Assembly (NCBI GenBank): GCA_035772735.1
Contig: JASDFA010000016.1
Span: 174,907,001-174,971,000 of the forward strand
Length of the DNA: 64,000 bases
DNA from: Datura wrightii
Lineage: Eukaryota; Streptophyta; Magnoliopsida; Solanales; Solanaceae
Direction: 5' to 3'
In this document: piece by piece, positions 32,590 through 47,500 of the stretch
Layout of the letters: every line of letters begins with the position of its first letter
Position numbering within the stretch: position 1 is the first letter of the stretch
Program-made: the position numbers and the translations under genes
Notes under the pieces: model-generated
What the model was told of the DNA's origin: nothing
The model's database searches: none
Seen by the model: only the letters and a program-made list of their open reading frames with translations

Positions 32590-35500
32590 TCACTTCATGT
32601 AGGCCCCACTTGAGACTTCACGTAGATTGGATTGGAATCCACAAGAAATGTCTGTTGATGATGGCCACTCATCTGGCACCATCAGAAAGTATGTAGACAT
32701 TGCTTTCCTGAATCTCGTTTTGTATTGCTTTGGAGAAATCACCGTTGGGGATGCATTCTTTGGCCCACCTAGAATGCCTGAAGCCTTTACCCAAGTCTCA
32801 AGATGCTTGTCCCATGTATACTGTCTCATGAAATCAATAATACCAAGCACCAGTTCATGCTTCTCCTCATCCACCCCAACTAGTAATGAGTAATCCATCA
32901 CATCTATTGACTGCAAAACCGTAACTCTATTAATAAAGCAGACCAGGGACCGAAACACATGTTGTCTTTAATACTTGTGCTTGAAGAGCATGAAGTCACA
33001 CTTTGGACACTTCAACATATACTTGATGCTGGTTAACATCAACTAACAAAAAAGTTTGGAGAACCTACTAACAAACGAGAGAACTAGTGCAGTGACAAGG
33101 TCAATTGCATCTTGCTAAAGAGGGAAGAAACAATAAGAAGGGAGAAAATGGGGAGGGGTCCCAGCAATCATCTACTTTAATTTTTATTGAAGAGAGGAAA
33201 TGAAGAACTAGTAACCCCAGCTAGAATTAAGAAATGCAGAACTCTTTGTAGAGCACAATTTAACAAAGTTACTAGTCATATTGGATACTGTTTCAAAGCT
33301 TACCGCTAGAAATGAAGTATCATTCCACACAGCTCTCTGCAGCAGCCGCTTAGCCTTCGTTCCCACAAAAATCGGAGAAGTTGGCATTGCTTCAATCAAG
33401 TTCTGATCAAGTAAAACTTTGTTACTTCCACTTGAATCTGGATTATAGCGCGATCGAGACGACCCTTTAAGGTCATACAGTCTATTGATGTTGCGCTTAA
33501 AAAGAAGATTTTCCATAACAAGCACATCCATTCGTGATTCTTTCCCACCTTTGACATGCTTTGATGTAACCTAACAAATAGTCAAAGAAAAATGACATGA
33601 GGATCAAGGGAGTAAGTATTAAGGGGGGAAAAGAAAGAAATGAACATGTATCACTACCAAAATGCTGTAAAAGAATGGGAGCAATAAATTTCAGGGAGTA
33701 ATTTTTTTTTCAGGAGAATCTCAGCAAATCTTTTAAGGGCAGACTGAAGCGCAGAAACTAGATCTGTCTTATGAACCAATTTATATGACTTTTTTGGGGG
33801 ACCTTTTAATTTCTTTTAGGGTAAACGAAGAGCACCTCTAAAGCACAGCTGCACAGGACTGACTATGTTGGAAAATTAGATGTATCAGTAAAAATAGGTC
33901 CACATAAATTTAAATGGGAGGCTTAACAAAGATAATTTTACACAAATTCTTCAAATATTTTGACAATAAGGAGTTGTTTCAGGAGGTCAGATGGAGATAT
34001 AACAACCCACAGATACAACTTAGTTACAAACCCAGACTGGTTCACCAAAATAAAAGTGCTCCACAGCACACAGATATCAGAAAGCTGAAAATACAGATTA
34101 TAACAGTGACTTCAGTTAAATAGAAATGAAATACAGCAAATGATACCTGGTAGATCCCCAGAATCTTTGCCAAGCAAGTTGGGCTCCCACTAGCTATTGA
34201 GTCAGATACATACTTAAAGTAAGCTGGTGCAAACTTGATAAACGACTCCAACTCTGTCTTTGTTACCTGCTTGATGATAAATCGGTCATCCAAGGTTTTG
34301 GCAAAGAAAACATTGCTCTTGCCACCTTGAGCACCCCATTTTTTGCATCGGCTAAGGGAACGTATGAAGTCTGATTCATTGGGGCAACAAGACTTTCTTA
34401 AGGTCTCAAATTGCTTTGCATAATAGCAGGTGACTGTGTACTTAACCTTTCCCAAAGAGCTTTCATCTGAGAAAGATATTCGGGCATGCAAAGCATTAAT
34501 ATATGCAGGTGGATCCATGTTTGAGTCACGAGAACTAAAGCCCAATGACATGCTTTCATTGGTAAATCCAAAACTTCTTGGAGAGTCCGAAACTATTTCA
34601 TCCACAGAGTGGAGCGGAAGTAAATTTAATGAATCCAGAAACGGCAAAGAAGCAGAAGATTTGTGATTTTCTCTCAGTTTTTGAGATTCATCTGACATTT
34701 GATTGTGATAATCTGGTGAGACAAGTGCATATGAGATAATACTTGTCGGCTCATCATCATAAACTGGAACAACAATGTCATTAACACCAACAGCCATCAG
34801 AAGCCTGGCACCACCTTGATGTTGCAATTCGCTAAACGACAAGATATAAACAGGATTGTGCTCATTCAATTTACCAACAAATTGTGGATTTTCTGTGATA
34901 TTCTTGTTGAAGGAACGATAGAAATTTGAGAAATGTGCCGTTGCCCAGGTCAGGTAGTCTGTGTTGTCAGACTTTGCAGATAAATGAGGTGCTTCAGCCC
35001 CATTTTTGTCACACATAGACCTTTCGACCTCTGAATTTGCTGCAACTCCAGTCGAAGCAGTAGAATCTACAATGGATGAACCTGGAAATTCACTACTATG
35101 CTCCTTAATAGCCAGGTGGCTTTCACCAGTCCATGCAGCATCAAGAGTGTCAGATAAACTTTCCACAAAAGGGAACTTTGCATCTGAAAGAACCCGTCTG
35201 ACATTTTTTCCAGGTTCCAGTACATTTCCATCTCCTGTACTTCTTATAGAACGAAAAACCTCAGTGTCATTCCCATGAGTTAGGTTCTCATCAGTATTCA
35301 ATCTTTCGTGAACCCCATCAGGAATCTGACTGTGTCTTCCTTCATTAGATGTTATTTCAGTATTCACATTCTGAAGAACTGAATCATAGCTCCCCAAGCT
35401 TTTTCCAGGTCTCGAAATTGCAGTCCGTTCAGGAAGTTCCTCACTAGAGCTGAGGGGTTTCTCCTTCAGTTGTGTCAAACTGCCCCGAGTTTGGGAATTT

Positions 35501-35649
35501 TTACCATGAGAACTGGAAAGATGTATCAAGCGTCTGTCCCACAGATAAGCATGAAAAACCAACTGCCTTCTCAGTCGATTTATCTCAAGGATGTCAACTG
35601 CAGGCTGACCAACTTTGACCTCCCTGCTAAGTGCCTTGCGTAACAATCT
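32590..35649 (-). CDS. FAB1: FAB1 exons 8-10: linker and PIP kinase catalytic domain
   Basis: Exon 8 (35649-34147) opens with DILEINRLRRQLVFHAYLWD, followed by a long Ser/Asp-rich variable linker and the kinase start (GKSNVFFAKT glycine-loop region, FIIKQV with the nucleotide-binding Lys, FAPAYFKYVSDS). Exon 9 (33570-33304) carries MDVLVMENLLF and YDLKGSSRSRY. Exon 10 (32910-32590) carries SIDVMDYSLLVGVDEEKHEL with the catalytic MDYSLLVG, the conserved IIDFMRQYTWDKHLETWVK and a C-terminus ending SSGAYMK. All catalytic motifs look intact, so the kinase should be active if expressed. Confidence 0.93.
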
Positions 35650-38600
35650 CTAGAACAGTGGGGACACCAGTGAGAAATAAGTCATTAAGTCAATTGAAGT
35701 TACATTGCTGCCTTACCCAAAAGAAAATGAAAAGGGTAAACAGAAGAAATATCCCCCCCCCCCCTCCCACCCAAAACACACACACACCCCAATCAGTCTT
35801 TAAAGGATAGGGGAGACCTTATTTTGGGTTAGTGCGTGCTGACATGCTAAAAATTCCCTTTTGAACTTCTTCCATATTAGGAGGCTCGTAAGCATCTTAT
35901 TATCTTCCTCTGTGACTAGAGAGGGGATGGTCTCAAGGATCTCCTCCCCGGTAGTTGTTCAGAAAGGAAGGGAACTTGAGGTCTGATGCCTTGAATGAAA
36001 AATACCATCAGGAAGACTTCTAATTAGACAAAAGAGTTCTATTTCGAGTTATGGTGCCCTTTACACTGAAGTTCCCAACAGCTGTACATCTACTGAGGGA
36101 ACAACAGCAGTGATTGTAATGCAGCCCTGAGGAACAGTCCTCCAGTTGAGGAAGTTCCTAATTCCCTAACAGTCGTATGGTGTATGATCTCAATGACTCA
36201 AGATGAAGAGGCATTCTTCCTGAGGAAACCTATCAAAAGGAAGGGTTCTATATTACACATTTATAAATCCCAACTTCTGGGTTGACTGCCTAGTCAAACC
36301 AAAGACCCTCTCAGTTGGAACCAAAGAACCTAGGGACGTGTTCACCTCAGAGCTGATGTCTTGCTTCAATCAGTACACCTTGTTTCCCTCTCTTGACTCC
36401 TCTCATATTCTTTTCCACTGCTATTTCTTATTAGAGAACCCTGATCATTTCTTTCTTCTCCAACTCGTTGTTGCATTAATTTTCATATATATTAGAGTGA
36501 GGGAAGTGCCTCTGAATTTTCTCACATACTATACTGAAATTCATAGTCTCTTAAAAAAGTTAAAAGGTTTGAAACATGTTATCCACACCATACAGAGAGA
36601 TATTACTTTGGCAGTCGTCTTTCGAAACAGTTGAACTTCAAACAGGTCACCAATAGCTACCTTTTCAATGGGCCAGGTTGGCAAATTTGTTTATACATCA
36701 CCGACAATGCAGATGATATAACTTAGTATTTAAACAACAGGAGGGAAAAAACAAGTAAGAAATCACCTCAAACTCAGTTTTTTCCTTCTCTAATAATTCT
36801 TCCATCTCTGCGATCTGCTCACTTATCTTGGGCGCTTGTAAGCTGCTATCAACAGAGAATTTTTCCAACTTTACATGAAGAGCTTTGGACACCTCAGCAA
36901 ACAAAGCATTTGCCCTGCTGCGCACCTTCTCTTGCAGAAAACAAGTACATCAGGAAAAAACAAAAGATAGATGTATCAAAACTGAGGCAAGAATTCAATC
37001 CAACTGTACCTCATCACCTTCTTTCTGAATCCATTCCTGATTATCATAGCTAAATTCAAGTTTTGGAGGTGGGAGAAAGACAGAATAAACATGCACAGGA
37101 GCATATCGAAAACAAGCTACCACTTTCCCAAACCTGCGGCAGCAACCAAAGATGAGGTGCAGAACTAGCATTGTTTGGGCAACAAGAAAGGGAAAAGAAA
37201 TACTTTGTGGTGCCATCACAGAAATAAATCGAAAAAAAAGATTGGGCCCAGCAACACCTGTTAATTATACAAGCACCATAACCAGAATCAAGCACAAGAT
37301 AACTCAACACTGACTGAGAATATTAACCCAGAATAGCTAAATTCACAGAAACATTAGGAAACAAGCAAAAATAATTCAGTCAACCCAAATATAAAACAGT
37401 CAGGATAGCTGATGCATCCTGATGAGCTACACCATCAGAGTATTCATGCCAACAACTAAAAGCTAAGGACCCATACAATATTAAGAACCTTATTCAGACC
37501 AAAAAATGGTAGGAAAATGATCACACCTAACGGCAAAATGGAGTTTGTCATCAGTAGCTGTTGCAGCAAATCTATAGTAGTCCATTCAAGTTAAAAAAAT
37601 TTCACATAAAGTGGGGTTAGGCGCCGACTTTAACAACGTAGGAGGTAATGTTTCCACTACTTTATGTGAGATTGTCTATTAGAAAAGATGTACTTGCTTA
37701 CAGATACCAACTTTAACCATTATACAGGAAATGCGTCCAAGGCTTTTACGGTAATTTTACCGATGCATCAGGTTTCTGTCTCTCGACATACTTTACATGA
37801 TATCCTGTAGTTAATTAAAGATAAATAAACATTCATCCAAATAGGTGAAAGCATTACAATCCCAGTTTAGAAAGCTGTTGTGTAAAAATGCGAAAACAGC
37901 ATACCCATAGAACCGGAGACAGTCTCGGTGAAGAAGATGACCACAACTTGCAACCCTGCTCGCTGCTGCATGATTTGAAAAACTGAGTTCCAAAAATTTC
38001 CCAAATGACAATCCCCAAGCAGCATCAGACATCACTACCCTCTTGGTTGGAGGGGGGAAACCATTGGTACGAGGACATCGCAGACATCTGTGCCACATCC
38101 ATATCTTTCCTTCCCGTTCTCCTGGCAAGGCATGTTCGGGTAGCTTCTTTACTGAAATTGTGAGGCTGCCTTGCCGATGAGTATAGCAACGAACATGTGC
38201 TTCTGGCGGCATGTCACATGAGGGACACCTAAAATTCTGGTAAATGTATTACATATATCAGGAAAAGAAGACCAGAATAAACCATGCACGCACATAATGT
38301 ATTTCTGCAACTTTAAAAGAGGAAAAGAGGCGTTACCTCATCAAACAGCCGGTCGCGTAAAAACCGTCCCAAAGGCATATCAGTGATCCCATAGTATTTT
38401 ATTCGAGAAATATGAGGGGGCTCACAAACAGTTCCTTTCCAAACACAGCGCGTTGAAAGGCACACTACAATAATCTGCTGGTCGGAAGGTGAGGAAGGAT
38501 ACTCTTGCTTCAGTGACCCTAACTCCTCTAAGTAACTATTATCAAATTCTGGTAGCACCAATTCTGAAGATAAGTGAGCCGTGCGAAAACTTTCCACAAC

Positions 38601-41536
38601 ACGAGAAAAGCTACCACCTTCCCTCAAAGCATTGCTAGGAAAAGTAAGCATATAATCATTTCCTGCAACTTCACCTCTGTCTATTGGAGATGCTTCATGA
38701 GGGTCCTTTGGAGCCATTTCATTCCTCCCATCAGCTTGATCTAAGAACTGAAGCTTTGAATGATGCGAGGAATTAGGACAATCAGAAAAGTCTACATCAT
38801 TTGAGGCAGTTGTAGAACTAGATAATGAGTTAGAACCTTCAGGAAACCTTGACTGTTCGACAAGCATTGGAGCCTTGTTGGATGGTGATGTAATACCAGA
38901 CAACGGTTTGGTTGAGGAATGAGATGGTGTGCCAGGGCAATGGTGATCGAGCGATCTCTGGGCTACTGGTAGAGAGTAACCAGGAATCATAGAAATGGAT
39001 CTTTGAATAGTTGATGGTTTATCAGGCAATGCAACTTTAATTGGGGACCTCAAAGGGAGCTCTGGCAAGGAAGCACCTTCATCTGCAAGAAAAGATGTCT
39101 CCAGAGCCAGGTGATAAGCAGCAAACACTCCATATTGGATAACACGTTTTATTTTCTTCAAATCATCCCCGTTGGCACCCTTGAGCAAAATCTGAGAACC
39201 CACACAAACAAAAAGAGGTCAACCTCTACACTTTTGACATTTGCACCAGGAGACTGGTCAATAACAGAATAATAGGTGCACCATTCTCGTTTCTCATTTT
39301 CTAGCATCATAAGCATAAACATTACCTATAAGCAATAGAGGACATGTGTAAAGACAAAGTCGAATAATTCTGACTTAAATAATTTACATACTACTTAATT
39401 ATCAGCAAGTATAAATCATATTCATAGCAAGTTTATTTAAATATTGAGACGAAAGGTCAACTGTAATACCATATCATACCAATGAGTATTTTCTGCCGAA
39501 GGATTAGTCTTTCTTCTTTTTTCAACTAAGAATAGTTTTGGTTACTCCTTGTTAAAGCAACAAAAAAAGAAATATAACCATATCCACCATAAAGAAATTG
39601 CGTGAACAACCAAACCAATAGAATGTAGTTTTCCACACCATTCAGATTTATTTCATGCTCCAGCTAATATACAACTGAACAAGCCACTAAACATGCAACT
39701 TACAGTACAGCCAAATGGCTTTGGGCATCCCTCGAAAAACATCAAGGTCTTTGTCATTTTCTTTCCAGCTTGCCCAGCACTACCATGCTCTTCCACGAAC
39801 TTATCAACATGGAATGAATCACAGTACCCTAACTTCGGTGTTGTAAGATTATCAATTGAAGGGACTACTTGTGCACCTGTACAACGGGCAATACGCTCTA
39901 AAAGCGTCCGCTTCACATTGAGAACCAGAGATATGTCTTTCGCAAGTAGGTATTCCTGCGCAAATCGAGATACCGATTTCTCTACTAGCAAAATGTTCGG
40001 ATGATGAGCATCAATCTTTGCAACAGCCATCTTCAGATGGTCCATTTCCTAGAAGAAAGATTGATCCAAGTAAAAGTGATGAACCAAACCATGTTAATCC
40101 AAATAACAATGATGACCCAAATAAAGCAATGTGGCCTCTTAAAAATGTCTTCTCTCAGAGGTCAACACCAAGATAACAAGAAACTAGAGCATTCTAGCTA
40201 ATCTGAATGGTTCGAGAATGAGAAACTAAAGACATACTGTTAAAATTTTCTTCAGTTACTGCAGCATTTTTTAGCATAATAAGTTGCTTAGTTTTAAGAT
40301 GAATCGACTTTTTTTGAATTATAAATTTCTCTTACATTTTTTTAGTTTGCTGAGATACTTTAGTTTTTTTGAATTTTTGTTATGCAGATTATGTCTTCAA
40401 GTTGGCTAAAGAACCAATATCAATTTTTAATCTATTTTTCAAACATAACAAGCAATAGTCTCTATTTGAATGGCTCACAAATTTTTACGGGTGAAAACTA
40501 TCATATTTGGTTAGTGAAGATGAAATCTTAAGCTTCTGAAAATTAAAGAAAGTTGTGATCTTTGCAACAGATAAACACCATGAGAAATTAGAGAATACAA
40601 GATTCAAATGGTTGAACATTTTAAATGTCAATTTTGAACCTACTACTGGTGCTATGTATAACATAACTTTGGCAAGCATGGATTAGTCTTCTGGAAAATT
40701 CTTCATTACCGAGCCAAGATCTGGGGAACAATCAACATTTGTTACCAAGTTGAGATCTTTCAACTTGTTCCTTATGTGAAAGTTTTTGAGGTTGCTTTTT
40801 ATGCACAACACCCAAAGAGAAAAAAGTTAATGTTAAAAAAATGTGGAAGTTCAAAACACTCAAAAAATCCACAAGCACAAACCGCCAAAGAAAAAATTGA
40901 GGAGGAGCAAATCTTTTTAAATTGCAGTAATTGAAGCAAAGGGGAAGTGTTGAAATTTGCTTCAGCTACTGCTGCATTTTTTTAGCATAATTAGTTTCTT
41001 AGTTTTAGGATGAATCGACTTTTTTGAATTTTAAATTTCTATTAGATTCTTTTAGTTTGTTGAGTTATTTTAATTTTTTTGAATTTTTGTTATGCAGATT
41101 ATGTCTTCAAGTTGGCTATTTAAAACCCTCTATGCTTAATAAATTTATTGAGAGACATATCTAATTATTCATCCAATTTTTTTAGCTGCACCATCTTTCA
41201 TACCTCCACTAAGAGTAATGCATCGCAACCCCTAAGTATTATTTCAGTTAATCCCTTGAAAAAATATTTTCTCTTTACAGTCTCTATTGTATTATCCAGT
41301 TAACACTTAGAAAGTAAATTGTAAAAGTCATCAGAAGAACCGGTCTACTATTTTGATGAAGGACAAACAAAACCGGAATAAAAGAGACCTCCTCTTTGAG
41401 CCCACCTCATTTGCTTCAATATCATAGACTCACTGACCAGCTTGCCCCTGGCCTACACCTTCTTATTCACGTGGCTTCCTCATTCCCCAACTTCGCCATC
41501 CTTATTACCTCTCCACTGCTGCATCCCCCCCCCCAA

Positions 41537-41567
<31 letters not shown>

Positions 41568-44500
41568 AAAAAAAAAACAATTGCAAAATCTCGTCAAAGA
41601 TAGATTAAGCTGATTGACAACACATATTGGCCAACAAAATTGGAAGTTTAGGTTTTTACACTATGTTTAACACCAATATGAAGGGGAGACCTTTTGAGTT
41701 ACTTCCATCAAGGGATGTATCACATAGCCCCCATTTACTTGTACAGTACTCGCTGGAAAGGAGCTAGTGTTGGTTTTTTAAAAAGATGGTGCAGCAAAAC
41801 TATTAAAAGTGATTGAAACTGTCTTTCAATTGTTTTATCAAGCATAGGAGTATTTTAAATAGCCAATTTGAAAACATAATATACAGAAAAACTGCAATTC
41901 AAAAAAACTAAAATATCTCAACAGCTAAAACAACCTAATAGAAATTTAAAATTCAAATTCATCCTAAATTTAAGCAACTTATTATGTTAAAAATTACTGC
42001 AATAACCGAAAGCAAATTTCAACATTTCACTTTTGTTTCAGTTGCTGCAATTTAAAAAAAATGGCTCCTCAAATTCTTTGGCGGTTGATGCTGAATTTTT
42101 TGACTGCATTTGAACTTGCAAATATTTTAATATTGATCGCTCTCTTCTTCTTTTTTTCTTTAGTTTTGCGCATAAAAAACACCTTCAGTAACCTTATTTT
42201 TTTTTTATAAAGGTAAAATTGTATTCTCCAGCATTAAGGGTATGTTGGCTACCACCAAAAAGTTACACATTTCCATAATTACAAAGATCCAAGAAAATCT
42301 ACCAACTTTTCTACTTCTATACCATCTTCTTTACACCAAAAATATAAAGTGTTGATGCAGTCTTCTTTGACCTTCTGAATGGAATTAGAAGTATTCTCAA
42401 AGCACCTAAGGTTTCTTTCTCTCCGAATGGCCCACCATACACAGGCAGGAACTATCGACCACCACCATCCGAAATAAGTATCTTCCAAATAAATGTGAGA
42501 ATTCCAATGAATCCTCCAGCAGTTTAGGAGATCTGTTGTGTGCTCAGACATCACTCAAGGCTCTTGAGAAATACTGAGGAACATGTGCCATACCTAAGCA
42601 GTGTTCTACAATGAAGGAATAAGCGGCTATTTGTTTCCTCCTTCCCTTGAAAGAAGTAACACCTAGAGACAATTTGAAAACCTCTTTTCTTGAGTTTTTC
42701 CTAAGTGAGACACGCCCTTATGGAGACCAACTAAGTGAAGCATTTCACCTTAGTTAGGATGTTGCACGTCCATAGAAGCTTCCATGGCCCTGGAATTCCC
42801 CTTGGGTAAGACATAATCTCCCTCTTATACTGTCCACCCACAGAAAACTTGGCATCTGGGTCATGTTTCCCTCTTATGTCATCCCTTTCTGTAGTGAGGC
42901 CTGTGAAATCACCCAATCTGAGAAGAAGCTCTGCAACTCTATCTACCTCCCAGTCATTTAGGTATCTCCTAAAAGTGAGGTTCCATCCTTGAGATGACCA
43001 GGTGTCAGCAATTTTAGCCTCTGGACTGGTGCTTAAGGAAAAGAGATCCGGAAAGTATGTCTTTAGGCACTCTTGACCAATCCACCTATCCTTCCAAAAT
43101 AATATTTTGGTGCCCTCCCCCACTTTAAACTCTACACTCTCCTTCACGCTAGGCCATATATTCCTGATTGATCTCCATACTGATGCCCTATAAGTGCTGG
43201 CGACTGCAGGACACCCAGTGCTCACTCTGACCATATTTGTAGAGAATTACTCTTCTCCATAGAGCCGAGCCGAATCTTCAGGTACAAATCTCCAAAACCA
43301 TTTAGAAAGTAGACTTTTGTTTTGGACCCTCAGTTTCTTTATGCATAGGCCTCCTGTCCTGTTACTGACTAAGGTTGTCGGCCAATCGACCAAGTGTATT
43401 CCTTTCCCTTCTTTATTTACTAGCCAAAGGAAATCTCTTCTCAGTTTATCTAGCCTCTCTTCAACCCTTGAAGATAGAGGAAAAGAGACATGACATATGT
43501 AGGCAAGGATCAAGAACAAAATTGACCAAGGTGATTCTACCTCCCAAAGATAGGTACTGAGCTTTCCAATTGGCCAACCTTTTCTCTGTCTTTTCAATAA
43601 TTCCATCCCAAATCTGAAGCTCCTTGTGATTACTCCCCAAAGGCATTCCCAGGTAGGTAATTGGAAAATGTTCTATCTTGCATTGCAATATGCTTGCCAG
43701 ATTTTGTAAGTTCGTAACTTGCTTAACTTGGAATATGCTACTTTATCCAATTCACTGCCAGTCCAGAAACAGCCTCAAAAATCACCAAAATAACTCTGAT
43801 ATAGCCAACTTGTTTTGAATTTGCATCACAAAATATAACCGTGTCATCAGCATATAAAAGGCGACCTATCTGCAGCTCATCCCTTGTCTAATTGCCAATG
43901 TTGAAGCCTTTTATCTATCTGTTCTGAGCATCCCTTCTCATCATGATATTAAGCCCCTCCATAGCTATAATGAATAAGAAAGGAGAAAGAGGATCACCTT
44001 GTCTTAGTCCTCTCTCTGAAGGAAAAAAACCCAGCAGATTCTCCATTAACAAGTACAGAGAACCTAACAATATTTATACAAAAACCCATCCATTTTAGCC
44101 ATTTATCTCCAAACCCCATACACTTTAGAATATTGATAGAAACTCCCAATTAACATGGTCATGAGCCTTTTTTATATCCATCTTACACATGATTCCTGGG
44201 TTTTCTCCCTTAAGCCCTGAATCCACACACTCACTAGCTATTAATGCAGCATCCATTATTTGTCTTCCATGAATGAAAGCCATTTGGTGATTGTTCACTA
44301 GTTTCCCTATTGCTGTCCTTAATCTCTTTGCTAATAGCTTGCCAAAAACCTTGTAGACACCACTGATTAGGCTAATGGGTCTGGCTCTTGTCTTCTTTGG
44401 GATGAGAGCCACATATGTGGCATCGAGACTCTTCTCCATTTCATGTCTTTCATGAAATTGTCTCACTGCATTCACGAAATCTGCCTTCAACATCACCTAG

Positions 44501-47500
44501 AAGGTCTGAAAAAAACTCATAGGAAAACCATCAGGTTCAGGAGCTTTATCACTGGCATATGATTTTATGTTGTTCAGAACTATCATCAAATTGTCTCTGC
44601 AACCATTCTTTTTCCTCGTGTGTGATACTTTCTACCTCCTGTAAATTGAAAGTAGGTCTCCACAACTTTCTTTCTCTGTACAAATTTTGGTAGTAGCTGA
44701 CTATGGTTCCTTTAATCACTTTTGGATCTGTCACTGTAACTCCTTCCACCTCCAGTTTCTCTATGGTGTTAAATCTTTTGTGGGCTGTCGCAATTCTATG
44801 AAAGTACTTAGTGTTTTTGTCCCCCTGTTTGAGCCAGTTCACTCTTGACCTCTGTCTCCAAGCTATTTCCTCATTTTTTGAGACTTCTTCAAACTCCAGG
44901 GCTAGGTGCATTTTTTGGAGCAGCTCATCCTCTGATAGTAGTCTCAGCTCCTGAGACTTCTCTAATTCTGCCAGTTGATCTAAAATTTCCTCTTTCTTCT
45001 GTTTCCCGTTGTTTCTGTGCTCCAATTTCCATTCCTTTAGCTTCCCCTTCGACATTCTCAGTTTGTAAGCTAATACATAAGAGCATGTGCCAGTAACATT
45101 GAAGGATGCTCACCACTCTTTAACTTTATCAGAGAAACTTCCACTCTTAACCACCATTGCTCTAACTTGAAGTAAGATTTCTTCAAATTTAAATCTGCAC
45201 ATTCACGTATAATTGGGTTATGGTCCGAACCTATTCTGGGAAGAAGATTCTAGTTGATCTGTGTGAAAGTTTCATCCAATTGAGGGGAGAATAAGAACCT
45301 GTCAATTCTAGAGGTTGGCATGTTATTATCCCCTCTACTCTATGTAAACGATCCCCCTCATAAAGAAGGGTCAATAAACTCCATCTCATTGATCCAGCCA
45401 GAAAAGTCATTCATTGCCCTTCTAATTATGTGTCCACCTGCTCTCTCATTCGGGTATCTTGTGACACTGAAATCTCCACAGGCCACCCAAGGACCATTGC
45501 ACCGATGTCTGATGTTGATGAAATCTTGCTAGAGTTCTCTTCTGATTACTAGGTCACAGGAAGCATATACTGCTGAGAGAAACCAGGTGAAAACCTGGTT
45601 ACTTCCTTCAAACTTGCAGGTTATCAACTGGTTACCTGCTGACACTAATTCCCCTTTCAACACCCTTTTCAGCGTCTCTTATCAACTGGAGTTCAAAGAG
45701 AAATTGGACTCCATTTAAGTCGAAAACTTGAAAGTTATGGATGCGTCTCCAAGTGTTCTATGCCCATTTCCTAACATCATTGCGGGTTGGTATCTCATCG
45801 TTATCTGGGAAGCTGCCTACCAAACTTCTCCTTAGCGGGTCTTTGTCTCCATTGGAACTATACTCTGCAGCTGATTGAGAGTCGTTAGGGACCCATCTGC
45901 TCTTTAGAATAGCTTCCTTGTAGTCTCCTTTCCCTTTCTTCTTTCTATCAATGTTCTCCCTGTATTTGGGTTTTTTCTCTGTAAAATCTCAGCCTTATTA
46001 ATAAAGGTCTCGATTTTCTTAGAGAGGTCAGTCCAACCAGCATTGATTTCAGGAAGAATGATAACTGATCTTAACTCCCCTTTGACTGTAATAACAGACA
46101 CAAATTAGTTCTACTTTTTCTCTCTCCTTTTCTTTATGCTTCCACCCGGGCTTCTCATTCTGCTTTATAGAGACCCGAGGAAATTATATAAAATAATAAA
46201 TGTAGAAAGGTGAGGGTGAGGTAGTTTCCCCGGCATATGAAAAGAAAATCCAGGACGACGGCTTTCAAAAGACGAGTAAGGGACGGGGAGAGGGCGACTG
46301 AAAAGGAGGCTCGACCTACAGGGAGAGGGAGGCTAAGTAAAATAATATACTAGTGCTATTGATTATAGAATCTTATGAATCAAGCACGGCACACTTTCTA
46401 TATCTCCTCCGTCTACAAGGTAAACAGCTTAGCTTAGAGCACAGCGTGTTCGCCACCACACTGGTTGGCTGGTGCATTGGCCTTATCGTAAGAAGTCCAA
46501 GAGCGATATATCTCGTGACACGCTCCGCAAAATCTACCATATCTATTGTACTCTAAAGAGCAATAAATGAGAGTAGTTAAGTCTCTGCATCTCCAAGTTT
46601 TGAAAGATTTCCCTTTGATTTCTGAGGCTCCTAAAAGTCTGTTGCATAGCCACAAAAGCGCCTCTCTGCTTAGTTTCGTTCTCCTCCATGTAAAGCCTCG
46701 CACACTCTACAAGTTCAAACCTAGAATCTGAGGCTACCTTGGTATCAGTTAAGTCGTAAGACTCCCCCCCACCCCCTAATCTGAAGAAGATTTTGTTCTC
46801 CATAAGAAAAGAAAGAAAAAGAAATCTGTTGAATGTCGTAATCACAATGGGTGATTGCCGGAGGCAAGAAACAAAAGGGCAAGCCTACGGTGCGAGGTGC
46901 CGGAAAAGTGATCTTCTCCAATCCTAGAAAGTAGGAGAGAGAAAACCTTGGTGAATGTGCCTGGGAGCATTTTTCAGCCAAAAACACTTAGTTTAACCCT
47001 CCTTCAGTAACCTTATCTTGTCTAGATCTTTCGAAAGTGCTTTAATTTGGACAATTGTAGGATTTAAAAAAAGTAGTTGTAGGGATTTTTCTTCCACCAC
47101 AACATCCCATAAATCATTGATTTCAAAATGTGATCTCATTTTCACCAATTAATTCAAATAGTTTTCGCCAATGAAAATTTGTGGGGCATTCAAAAAGAGA
47201 GATTGTTGCTTGTCATGTTTGAAATTATGTTAAAAATTGATATCGGCTAAAAGTCAGTATTGGTTGTAGCCCTACACGTTGAAAATAAGTACAAGTTAAA
47301 AATGGATTGAAAATAGTTCTTTAGATAAACTCGCAAATCCCGTAAGATCAATGAGGGCCACTATTGGTTTTTTTAAAAGATGGTCAGGTCAGCAAAAAGG
47401 TTGAAAGTATTGATTGCAAATGTCTCTCAATCTTTTTATTAAGCATAGGACGGCTTTAAATAGTCAATTTGTAAACATAATATGTGGAAAAACTGCAATT

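Noticed and set aside
32342..32893. Frames of 86 and 88 codons on the + strand over the FAB1 3' end
   Set aside because: They are antisense shadows of the last FAB1 exon and 3' UTR.
37600..37680. Short inverted repeat cacataaagtgg / ccactactttatgtg in a FAB1 intron
   Set aside because: Too short and without target duplication to call a MITE; may be chance or a decayed Stowaway end.
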